From Pycnococcus provasolii (taxonomy: Eukaryota; Chlorophyta; Pseudoscourfieldiophyceae; Pseudoscourfieldiales; Pycnococcaceae), in NCBI GenBank assembly GCA_938743325.2, contig OW568884.1, positions 186,001-250,000 on the forward strand: a stretch of DNA of 64,000 nucleotides. Reading direction: 5' to 3'. Under the pieces are notes generated by a model. The model was not told the origin of the DNA and did no database searches. It saw nothing but the letters and a program-made list of their open reading frames with translations. A program made the translations under genes and the position numbers. Of this stretch, positions 17,958 to 26,378 are shown piece by piece (the stretch's first letter is position 1; every line of letters starts with the position of its first letter).

Positions 17958-20900
17958 ATGGAGAACGCTCCTGCTCGTCCTGGTGAGGGTGGTGATGGCG
18001 ATGAAGAAGAAGATGTCGTCGAAGTTCTAGGCAATGGGGGGGCACATTCACATTCACATCCACATCCACATCCACCGGAAGCAGCAGCAGCAGCAGAAGA
18101 AGAAGAAGAAGCGGCGGCGGAGGCGTCCCATGCCAAGCAGCAGCGTTCGTCCGCGCGCGCTCGTTCGCAAACGCAGAAGTTCACCTCCTCGGCGGAGGAG
18201 CAGAAGACGCGCGACTCCGAACTTCGACGGCAGATGTACGCGCAGACGAACGAGTGGCTCGGAGAAGACTGGGCGCGCTCGGGATACCGCTGTGACATCT
18301 ACTGGGACGGTGAGGACCTCTGGTACCCAGCAACCCTCATCGACTACAACGAAACCACAAACAAGTGGCACGTGCAGTACGACGAGCAAACGTGGTGCAT
18401 GTGGGAAAAACTGAGAGAGGAGTGGACGAGGTGGCACGACGACCAAAACACAGAACAGCAGCTGAAAGTTGCAGAGGAAAAACGAAAGAAGTACGACGAA
18501 GAGCAGGAGGAGGAAGAGAAGCGAATGGAGGAGGAGAAGAAGGAGAAGCAGCGAGAGGCGCGCAAACTGCGAGAGCAAAAGAAGAAAGAACAGCAGCAGC
18601 AGCAGCAGAACAAGCAAAATAAGAAGCTCGCAAAGAAGGACGCGCCGTCTGAGGAAAATCATGAAGCAGAAGCACGTGAGATGGAGGAGGAGGCACTGGA
18701 CAGCGAGAACTCCGACGACGAAGACGAAGACGACGACGACGAAGGAAAGGATGCGGACTTTGACGAGGATGCCGCAAACGACATGTTCAAAACCATTCTC
18801 AGCAATGTTTCTTCGTCGAAAAAGACGACAACGAAGGGTCAGTCGCCGTCCTCCACCACGAAGAAATCGAAGGTGGAGCGGACGTCGCCGCCTTCGGCTG
18901 CGGTTTCTAAGAAGAAGACAACCACATCAACAACCAACCCAGAAAAATCTTCGAAACCTAAACAACAACAACCACTCCCCCAAGTCTGTGTCCCCTCGGA
19001 GCTTCGCGACAAGGCGCGGCAGAGCTTCGCCGACACTCTCACGTCAGCTCTCCAGGCTGTGAAGGAGGTCAAAGGAGGTGAGGACGGATCGCAGCCTACG
19101 GCCAGCGAGTCGTTCGACGCCAAGTCATACGCGAACGACCTCGAGGAGGCGCTTGCCACGTGGGCGGCGTCAGGCGGTGTGCTGGCGAACGTGTGCCTTC
19201 GCAACTACAAGACGAAGTTGCGTAGTATTGTGTTCAACATTCGCGATGCTCATAATCCTGATCTTAAGTGCAACATCTGTGCACTTCACATCCTCCCAGC
19301 CCGCCTTGCCACAATGTCTACGGATGAGATGGCTAGCAAACAGATTCAGTCGTGGCGAAGGGGGGTGGCGGATGCCGCCGAAAAACAAAAGATCCTTCAT
19401 CTTGACGAGGAGAGTATCAAGAACAACCCTCTCCTTGGTGGTGCTGGAAAGCGCGTGGTGGTGAGGTCAGCCAGCACCGCGGAAGCGGACGCTGTGCAGA
19501 ACGTGGAAATGGTGAAGGTGAGAGAAAAATTTCCATTTCATTCCCCCAACAGCTGTATAGCCGTCGTCGTGCGTCTCACAGGCTCCCACTCTTACATGCC
19601 CCCATATGACCAAACTAAACCACAACAGCAGGATCTCGTTCGCGAGGCAGCGAAGGAGGAGGTTCGCGATCGCGCAGCGGCTGCCGCTGGTGCTCAGTCG
19701 TCTGGATCTGACGACGACGACGACGACGACGACGACGCGGATGAGCGCGGCAGCCCGGACCAGCGCGAAGCTAAGCGCGCGCGCGTCGCTCCTGTTGACG
19801 TTTCTCTCACCGATCCAATGGAATCGTCGCCAGAGAAGGATGAGCAAACACCCTCTCCTTCCCCCACCCCCGTGGCACCGCCGTCGGAAACACCCGGGAT
19901 GATGTCATTCGAAGAGTGGTTTGCAAAGTCCAGTGAGGGTGGTGGAGGCGGCGGCGGCGATGCCGCACCCGAGGCTGCCGATGCGTCTGCCGCGCGCAAG
20001 CGCCAGCGAGACGAGCGAGACGCCAGGCGCGAGGCGAAGGAAGCCGCAAAAAGGGAGAAAAAGTCGAGTCGATCTTCCCCACCTGACAGCAAGGCTCTCG
20101 TCACCTCGCACGTCACGAGCGCGCCAGCTGCGAGCGCGCCGTTCCGAGGCACCTTCTCCTCTGCCGGCTTGCCGAATGCGGATGTGGAGGAGGCTCCGCT
20201 GCCATTTCTCGGAGACGGAACTTTCCCCGGCGCGTCCGTGATGCGGCTGATGCCACTGCTCGGCGCCTCCACGGATCTGAAGGGATACGTGCGCTTTGAG
20301 AAGGCGAAGGAATTCCTGCGCGACGTCGCCATGAAGTCGAAGAGCCGCTCTGTCAGCCTTGGCGTTATTTGCTCGGCTGTTGGGTCGGATGGCAAGGGTG
20401 CATCTGAACTTTTTCGCGCCCTTCGCTCGAAAAATCGCTGTGCATATGGCAAGGGAACGTCTTCGGAGACGGAGCTGTACGTGTACGCGCTGTCAGATGC
20501 GTCCGGTTCTGTAGCCCCCGGAGCGATGTGGCGCGAGGAGGCGGTTGCGATTCTCACAGAGTTGGGCGGATGGCGCAACTCGGCGCTCGCCTCGGCGCTT
20601 GCGGCGCACGCGCCGACGTGTGGCTCGGCACTGTTCGTCGTGGCTGTGGTGCACCGGAATGGTTCGGAGGTGGAAAAGCCTAACTTTCCTCCACCTCTAG
20701 CTGTGAATTCGTCGTCGGCTGTGCCGAAGGCGTACGACCCCTTCATGCAACCGGGTGCACATACGGCGAATGCGACTGTGTATCCTCCACCCCCACCCAT
20801 GCCAGATTTTGCTCGAGGGCTCCAGGAGCTTAGTGCCCTGATGCCCACCACCACCCAAGCAGGTGGCGGTGGCAGTGCCTACCCTCCCCCCCCACCGCCG

Positions 20901-21284
20901 TCTCACATGATGGCAGCTCCTCCGTCACATGTTGGCCAGATGGGAGGGCGACTAGGCGGTTCTGCTCCTCCTCGCGGTGGTGTCGGGTACCCACCACAAC
21001 CACAAGGGATGCCTGGTGGCTACCGTCAACAAGGGCCGCCGCCAGGTGGCTTTTATGCTGCCCCCCCTCCACCATCTCATCTCCAGCAACGACCACCGCA
21101 TATGCACCAGCATCAGCCGCCGCCGCAGCAGCAACACTACCACAACCCTCCACCTCCTCCGCAGAGAGGTGGTGGAGGACGTGGTGGTGGCTGGCAGCAG
21201 CATCGTGGTGGCGGTGGTTGGGCACCACCATTGCAGCATCCGCCGCCGCCGCAACATCAGCACCGTGGCGGTGGGTGGCGCTAA
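17958..21284 (+). CDS. Tudor-like / TFIIS-central / SPOC domain protein (transcription-coupled factor)
   Basis: 1108 residues unspliced, or 1070 if the predicted intron 19518-19631 is removed. Domains in order: acidic start; Tudor/Agenet-like fold (YWDGEDLWYPATLIDYNE ... WHVQYDEQTWCMWEKL); long Lys/Glu/Gln coiled coil and acidic stretch; TFIIS central-type helices (RDKARQSFADTLTSALQ ... NYKTKLRSIVFNIRDAHNPD ... MSTDEMASKQIQSWR); basic/acidic linkers; SPOC-like domain (GTFPGASVMRLMPLLGAS ... GYVRFEKAKEFLRDVAMK ... LYVYALSD); and a Pro/Gly/Gln/His-rich tail. The TFIIS zinc ribbon is absent. The combination of TFIIS central domain and SPOC is that of the PHF3/DIDO/Bye1 group, which binds RNA polymerase II CTD. 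Function is inferred. The start is the first ATG; a TTG lies just upstream. Confidence 0.82.
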   Translation: MENAPARPGEGGDGDEEEDVVEVLGNGGAHSHSHPHPHPPEAAAAAEEEEEAAAEASHAKQQRSSARARSQTQKFTSSAEEQKTRDSELRRQMYAQTNEWLGEDWARSGYRCDIYWDGEDLWYPATLIDYNETTNKWHVQYDEQTWCMWEKLREEWTRWHDDQNTEQQLKVAEEKRKKYDEEQEEEEKRMEEEKKEKQREARKLREQKKKEQQQQQQNKQNKKLAKKDAPSEENHEAEAREMEEEALDSENSDDEDEDDDDEGKDADFDEDAANDMFKTILSNVSSSKKTTTKGQSPSSTTKKSKVERTSPPSAAVSKKKTTTSTTNPEKSSKPKQQQPLPQVCVPSELRDKARQSFADTLTSALQAVKEVKGGEDGSQPTASESFDAKSYANDLEEALATWAASGGVLANVCLRNYKTKLRSIVFNIRDAHNPDLKCNICALHILPARLATMSTDEMASKQIQSWRRGVADAAEKQKILHLDEESIKNNPLLGGAGKRVVVRSASTAEADAVQNVEMVKVREKFPFHSPNSCIAVVVRLTGSHSYMPPYDQTKPQQQDLVREAAKEEVRDRAAAAAGAQSSGSDDDDDDDDDADERGSPDQREAKRARVAPVDVSLTDPMESSPEKDEQTPSPSPTPVAPPSETPGMMSFEEWFAKSSEGGGGGGGDAAPEAADASAARKRQRDERDARREAKEAAKREKKSSRSSPPDSKALVTSHVTSAPAASAPFRGTFSSAGLPNADVEEAPLPFLGDGTFPGASVMRLMPLLGASTDLKGYVRFEKAKEFLRDVAMKSKSRSVSLGVICSAVGSDGKGASELFRALRSKNRCAYGKGTSSETELYVYALSDASGSVAPGAMWREEAVAILTELGGWRNSALASALAAHAPTCGSALFVVAVVHRNGSEVEKPNFPPPLAVNSSSAVPKAYDPFMQPGAHTANATVYPPPPPMPDFARGLQELSALMPTTTQAGGGGSAYPPPPPPSHMMAAPPSHVGQMGGRLGGSAPPRGGVGYPPQPQGMPGGYRQQGPPPGGFYAAPPPPSHLQQRPPHMHQHQPPPQQQHYHNPPPPPQRGGGGRGGGWQQHRGGGGWAPPLQHPPPPQHQHRGGGWR

Positions 21285-21471
21285 TTTTTGTTGTAAGACT
21301 TTTTTTTTCGACAAGACTAAAGACATCGTCGAGAACCCGGTGCGTTTGGTGCTTGACCTGTGACGGATGACGTGACGGTGACAGTGGGTAGAATGACACC
21401 TTCGAATATGAATAGATTCTATACATTCAATTCTGAAGAGGTGTTACAAGTTGAGTAAACAAAAATCCTTT

Positions 21472-22482
21472 TTACAAATTCGCATGCGTAGCCCTGAATG
21501 GACCAGAGACGCCATCGGGAGGTGCCTGGCCGTTCTCGTTCAGTCCCCAGCACGCGACACTGCCGTTGACTCGTAGCGCCAAAGAGTGCGCAGCACCCGC
21601 AGCGATTGCGACGAAGTCACCCGGAACGCCAGCGGGAGGGGCCTGGCCGCGATCGTTAAAGCCCCAACACGCGACACTCCCGTCGACTCGTAGCGCCAAA
21701 GAGTGCTCAGCACCCGCAGCGATTGCGACGAAGTTACCCGGAACGCCGGCGGGAGGCGCCTGGCCGCTCCCGTTGTCTCCCCAGCACGCGATACTGCCGT
21801 CGACTCGTAGCGCCAAAGAGTGCTCAGCACCCGCAGCGATTGCGACGAAGTTTCCCGGAACGCCGTCGGGAGGTGCTTGGCCGCTCCCGTTGTCTCCCCA
21901 GCACGCGATACTGCCGTCGACTCGTAGTGCCAAAGAGTGAAGCTCACCTGCGGCGATTGCGACGAAGTTGCCCGGAACGCCGGCGGGAGGTGCCTGGCCG
22001 CGATCGTTAAAGCCCCAACACGCGATACTGCCATCGACTCGTAGCGCCGAAGAGTGCGCAGGACCCGTAGCGATTGCGACGAAGTTTCCCGGAACGCCGG
22101 CGGGAGGGGCCCGGCCAAACTCGTTGTGGCCCCAGCACGCGATACTGCCGTCGACTCGTAGCGCCGAAGAGTGACCACTACCTGCGGCGATTGCGACGAA
22201 GTTTCCCGGAACGCCAGCGGGAGGTGCTTGGCCTAAGCCGTTGTGGCCCCAACACGCGATACTACCGTCGACTCGTATCGCTAACGAGTGACCTCCATAG
22301 AAGACGCCACCACCACCTGCTGCGAGCAGTCCATTTGCCATTCGCGCGGCTTGTTTCCGCTCCCGCACCTTGTTTAACCTACGTTCACGCTGCCAGTTGA
22401 CGAAGACGCGCAGGGCATCGTACGCCAACTCTTCTCCGTGGAGGCTGACACGCTGGATCCGCTGACCTCCGCTGACGTGCAT
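21472..22482 (-). CDS. RCC1-like beta-propeller protein with seven 39-residue repeats
   Basis: 336 residues from the first ATG at 22482 (MHVSGGQRIQRVSLHGEEL); upstream in-frame starts are only TTG. After a short helical lead come seven near-identical units (FVAIAAGxxHSLALRVDGS, IACWGxNxxGQAPPxGVPGN), each 39 residues (117 bp). Seven units fit a closed seven-bladed RCC1/UVR8-type propeller, but the units are shorter than the 51-68 residues of true RCC1 and look like the RCC1_2 class shared with bacteria. Conserved Trp-Gly and a Cys occur in each unit. The target is unknown. It is convergent with the SPOC gene, with 187 bp between stops. Confidence 0.88.
   Translation of the reverse strand: MHVSGGQRIQRVSLHGEELAYDALRVFVNWQRERRLNKVRERKQAARMANGLLAAGGGGVFYGGHSLAIRVDGSIACWGHNGLGQAPPAGVPGNFVAIAAGSGHSSALRVDGSIACWGHNEFGRAPPAGVPGNFVAIATGPAHSSALRVDGSIACWGFNDRGQAPPAGVPGNFVAIAAGELHSLALRVDGSIACWGDNGSGQAPPDGVPGNFVAIAAGAEHSLALRVDGSIACWGDNGSGQAPPAGVPGNFVAIAAGAEHSLALRVDGSVACWGFNDRGQAPPAGVPGDFVAIAAGAAHSLALRVNGSVACWGLNENGQAPPDGVSGPFRATHANL
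21500..22320. repeat. Coding minisatellite, 7 units of 117 bp
   Basis: Recurring agcgattgcgacgaag at 21601, 21718 and so on shows a strict 117-bp period. Nucleotide identity between units is high even at third positions, so the array has been homogenised recently. Confidence 0.9.
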
Positions 22483-23069
22483 GGGACAGAGAATGGACAA
22501 GCCGAAACCAACTCCCAGAAGAGCACCAGAAGAGGGAATTAAATGCTGCCCAATAGTAGCCAACCAACAGTGTACCCCCAGCAAAAATTCCGAAGGGCCC
22601 TCGAACTTCGGGGGCAACTTTTCCCAAACCCTGAAATATGAAATGGGTCTCAGGGTCTCCGCCGCCGCCGTGATAGGGTTCCCCCCCCTGGAGAGATCAT
22701 CCCCGGCGCTTTTTCATTTTCTTCATTGTCGCCGAGATTCCGCACTCACTCCCTCCTCCTCTTCAAGGGAGTTCCTTGTTTGTTGCACTGCGCCGGTGCT
22801 CCTCATCATCTTCATCTTCATCAGGCTCATCTGCTTCTTATAGGTCACTTTCTACTTGTTGTCGTCGTCTCGCTCAGTCTTGTGATTTTTTGACATCTCT
22901 GGGATTCTCTCGGTTTTCATCAGGATCGATTTTTTCTGCCACGGGTCGTTCTTCGTCATCAGCAGCGGGTTTCTCTTCGGCATCGGCATCAGCGGCATCA
23001 ACAGCTTCAGGAGGTCTGCCCCCTCCTCCTCCTCCTAACAACAGTAATAATACGACAGCAGCACCGTCC
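22483..23069. other. Divergent region between RCC1-like and ThrRS genes; includes ThrRS in-frame leader
   Basis: About 590 bp. A tagggtt motif is at 22674-22680. From 22677 to 23069 the ThrRS frame is open with no ATG and encodes a Ser/Arg/Ala-rich leader (see the ThrRS entry). An ATG at 22643 opens a different frame that ends at 22843. Confidence 0.6.
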
Positions 23070-26006
23070 ATGTCCATGGCGACCGAACACACGATCACAC
23101 ACAAGGACGCCGTCGCGGAACGATCGCCGTACTACGCCAGAAGGGTGGAGCTCTTCGAGAAGTACCAGGCGAGGCAGAAGGACGCCGTCGAAGCGGCGCG
23201 CGCCGCGAACGCACCACTCACCGTCAAGCTGCCTCAGTGCGACAACAAAACGTACACCGAGGCTGTGCGTGGCGTGACGTGCCCCATCGACGTCGCCAAG
23301 GCTGTCGACAAGAGCCTCGTGACGACGTCCGTCGTCGCGGAGGTGGACGGCCAGGAGTGGGACTTGCTGAGACCTCTCAACGGCGACTGCACGCTGAAGT
23401 TCTACAGCTTCCAAGACAGGGAGGGTAAGGATGCCTTCTGGCACAGCTCGGCACACGTGCTGGGCATGGCGCTTGAGCTCGAGCTTGGCGCGGACCTGAC
23501 AATCGGACCGCCGATCGAGGAGGGGTTCTACTACGACTGCAGCCTGCAAGGGCGCAACCTCATGGAGGGCGAGCTCGACCCTCTCAAGAAGAGCATGGAG
23601 AAAGCCATCAAGGCGAAGCACCGCTTCGAGAGGTGCGAGGTGAACCGGACGGAGGCGCTCGACATGTTCAAGGAGAACAAGTTCAAGGTGGAGCTGATTG
23701 AGAACCTTCCCGAGGATGCGACCATCAGCTGCTACAGATGCGGTCCTATGGTGGACCTGTGCAGCGGGCCTCACCTCCCCAACACGGGATACCTGAAGGC
23801 GGCGTCCGTCACGCAGGCGAGCCGCAGCCACTGGCGTGCCGACGTCACGAAAGATGCGCTGACGCGCGTCTATGCCATCACCTTCCCGTCGAAGGACGAG
23901 CTGAAGGATTACGAGCACCGCATCGCCGAGGCGAAGAAGCGCGACCACCGCGTCGTGGGACCAGCGCAGGAGCTGATTATGTTCCACGGGCTTAGCCCGG
24001 GCTGCGCATTCTGGCTTCCAAATGGAACGCGCATCTACAACACGCTCGTCGATTACATTCGAGAGCTGTACTGGACTCACGAGTACACGGAGGTGATCAC
24101 GCCAAACATCTTCAACCTCGAGCTGTGGAAGATTAGCGGCCACGCGGACCACTACCTCGAGAACATGTTCCTGACGGACGTGGAGAAGCAGCAGTTCGGC
24201 CTCAAGCCGATGAACTGCCCGAGCCACTGCCTCATGTTTGGAAGCCGCAAGCGGTCGTACCGCGAGCTGCCGATGCGCCTCGCCGACTTTGGCGTGCTGC
24301 ACCGCAACGAATTTTCGGGCGCCCTCAGCGGTCTGACGCGCGTGCGCCGCTTCCAGCAGGACGACGGGCACGTCTTCTGCCGTGAAGATCAGATTTCCGC
24401 TGAGGTGGGAAATTTCCTGAGCATGCTGAAGGAGGTGTACGCGACGTTTGGGCTGGATTACGAACTTGCCCTCAGCACGCGCCCGGAGAGCTTTCTGGGC
24501 GAGATTGAGCAGTGGGATCGGGCGGAGGCGGCGCTCGAGAAGACGCTGAACGACAGCGGCGTGGAGTGGTCGCTGAACCCGGGCGACGGCGCGTTCTACG
24601 GCCCGAAGATCGACATCGCGGTGTTTGACGCGCTGCGCCGCCGCTTCCAGTGCGCGACGGTGCAGCTGGACTTCCAGCTTCCGATCCGCTTCGGCCTCAA
24701 GTACGACAACGAGGAGGGTGGCACAAGTCGACCGGTCATTGTGCACCGCGCGATATTAGGCTCGGTGGAGCGCATGTTTGCGATCCTCACCGAGCACTAC
24801 GCCGGCAAGTGGCCATTTTGGCTTAGCCCTCGGCAGGTGATGATCGTGCCCGTCTCTGACAAGAATGTCGAGTACGCGAACGAGGTGCGACGCGAGCTTC
24901 GCAAGCACAAGTTTCACGTGCAGGTGAACGCCACGGACAACAAGATGCAGAAGAAGGTCCGAGAGGCGCAGCTGGACCAGTTCAATTACATCCTCGTCGT
25001 TGGCCAGGAGGAAATGGATGCGAAGACCGTCAACGTTCGCACGCGCGACAATCAGGTGCACGGCCAGCGCACGATCAGCGAGCTGTGCGCGGTGCTCTCG
25101 CTCGAGCGCGAGAAGCGGGTGCGCGATTGCATGTTCGCGACGGAGGAGGGCGAGGCGGTGGCATCCGCTGCAAAATCCAGCATCGTGGCGGCAAGCGTCG
25201 TTGAGGCGCAGGGAGGACCCGCAGCTGCTGTGCAGATGGCGCTGCAGATGCTCGAGGCTGCTCAGGCGAAGCTCGTTGAGGCGAAAAAGTTGGTGGCAGA
25301 GGCCAATCATGCAGCAGCACCCGAGGAGGCGCCGAAAACGTTGGCGGTGGATGAACCGCAGCCTAGTGGTAGTAAGGCTGACGGAAAGAAAAAAAAGGGT
25401 GGTCCGCCAAGTGCGGAGGAGATTGCCGCACGACAGGCTGCGAAGCAGGCGGAGATTGAAAAGAAGCTCATCAAGGATGTCACGAAGGAGGGTGGCAAGA
25501 AGGGTGTCGAGATCGAGGGTGCCGCGGACATGGGAGGACTCGAGTTCTTCTGCACCACGATGGAAAAGCCGGACGGTGAGCTGAAGTTCCTGAAGATGTC
25601 CATGGAGGCGATGAACGAGGTGCCTGACCCCGACGGCGAGGAGCGTCGCGGTGGATCGGGACATGTTGGCAAGATGCTCTTCTCCGCCGGAACGGAGGCG
25701 ATGTCCATGGTCGCGTACGTGCCCAAGGACAAGCAGAACCGCATCAACGCCACGGAGTGGCTGAAGAGTGTCTGCGCGGATGCCGGTGTGAAGGGAGAGA
25801 TCCAGGCTGGCGGAGATGCTGGATTGGCGACGGCCGTCGCCAAGGCGAACCCCGACGCTGGCATGTTCACCATCAAGATGAAAGATGCTGCCATGGCGCA
25901 CGGCTTTTCGTACCTGCGTGAGCGTGGATGCTTCCCGGAGGACACCGGCGACGACGACGACGACGACGGTGACTACGTGTACGGCGATGACGACTTCCCG
26001 AGCTAA
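23070..26006 (+). CDS. TARS: Threonyl-tRNA synthetase with novel C-terminal extension
   Basis: 978 residues from the first in-frame ATG at 23070. Class II synthetase charging tRNA-Thr. The TGS domain (LRPLNGDCTLKFYSF) is followed by the editing/SAD domain (FWHSSAHVLGMALE; CSGPHLPNTGYLKAA), motif 2 and 3 core (GLKPMNCPSHCLMF; NEFSGALSGLTRVRRFQQDD; HRAILGSVERMFAILTEHY) and the anticodon-binding domain (FHVQVNATDNKMQKKVREAQ). After the usual end (about nt 25150) come about 285 extra residues: an Ala/Lys coiled part, then a compact domain (GGLEFFCTTMEKPDGELKF ... GSGHVGKMLFSAGTEAMSM ... GDDDFPS). Upstream, the frame is open without ATG for about 130 codons and encodes a transit-like Ser/Arg-rich leader, so a longer organellar form from a non-AUG start or an unseen 5' exon is likely. 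Confidence 0.95.
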   Translation: MSMATEHTITHKDAVAERSPYYARRVELFEKYQARQKDAVEAARAANAPLTVKLPQCDNKTYTEAVRGVTCPIDVAKAVDKSLVTTSVVAEVDGQEWDLLRPLNGDCTLKFYSFQDREGKDAFWHSSAHVLGMALELELGADLTIGPPIEEGFYYDCSLQGRNLMEGELDPLKKSMEKAIKAKHRFERCEVNRTEALDMFKENKFKVELIENLPEDATISCYRCGPMVDLCSGPHLPNTGYLKAASVTQASRSHWRADVTKDALTRVYAITFPSKDELKDYEHRIAEAKKRDHRVVGPAQELIMFHGLSPGCAFWLPNGTRIYNTLVDYIRELYWTHEYTEVITPNIFNLELWKISGHADHYLENMFLTDVEKQQFGLKPMNCPSHCLMFGSRKRSYRELPMRLADFGVLHRNEFSGALSGLTRVRRFQQDDGHVFCREDQISAEVGNFLSMLKEVYATFGLDYELALSTRPESFLGEIEQWDRAEAALEKTLNDSGVEWSLNPGDGAFYGPKIDIAVFDALRRRFQCATVQLDFQLPIRFGLKYDNEEGGTSRPVIVHRAILGSVERMFAILTEHYAGKWPFWLSPRQVMIVPVSDKNVEYANEVRRELRKHKFHVQVNATDNKMQKKVREAQLDQFNYILVVGQEEMDAKTVNVRTRDNQVHGQRTISELCAVLSLEREKRVRDCMFATEEGEAVASAAKSSIVAASVVEAQGGPAAAVQMALQMLEAAQAKLVEAKKLVAEANHAAAPEEAPKTLAVDEPQPSGSKADGKKKKGGPPSAEEIAARQAAKQAEIEKKLIKDVTKEGGKKGVEIEGAADMGGLEFFCTTMEKPDGELKFLKMSMEAMNEVPDPDGEERRGGSGHVGKMLFSAGTEAMSMVAYVPKDKQNRINATEWLKSVCADAGVKGEIQAGGDAGLATAVAKANPDAGMFTIKMKDAAMAHGFSYLRERGCFPEDTGDDDDDDGDYVYGDDDFPS

Positions 26007-26378
26007 ATTACAAACATTTTTAATTGCAAAGATGTTTTTTCTTCTTGGGGTTATTTCTTTTTGTTTCCTCGACAAGTTGTGTGTGTGACGACGGAATATT
26101 TGTTTGAAAAACAAAAGAGACTTCTTTTTGTCGATCGATTTACAAAAGTCAATTTGAATCCCCACACCAACACCAAAAAAATTCTCTTTTTTTCTCTCAA
26201 ACACCTCTTCATCATCTTTGAAGGTCATTTTTTCTCCTCTTGTTCGCCTGTCACATTGGTCCTCTGTTTTTCCTTCCACACTCTTTCGCTATACATGTTC
26301 TTTTGGGACCCTTCGGCCATTTCACCATGAATTAAAAAAAAATCCTTCGCGTGTCGTTCCTTTTTTGCTTGTTATGTT
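26007..26378. other. Tail-to-tail spacer between ThrRS and the giant gene
   Basis: T-rich 3' flanking DNA of two convergent genes, with several T and A runs (ctctttttttctctc, attaaaaaaaa). No gene seen. Confidence 0.6.

Noticed and set aside
22481-22843. Separate ORF starting at 22643 as a gene
   Set aside because: It overlaps the ThrRS leader frame, ends in a hydrophobic run and shows no family. At most it is a 5' exon candidate for ThrRS.
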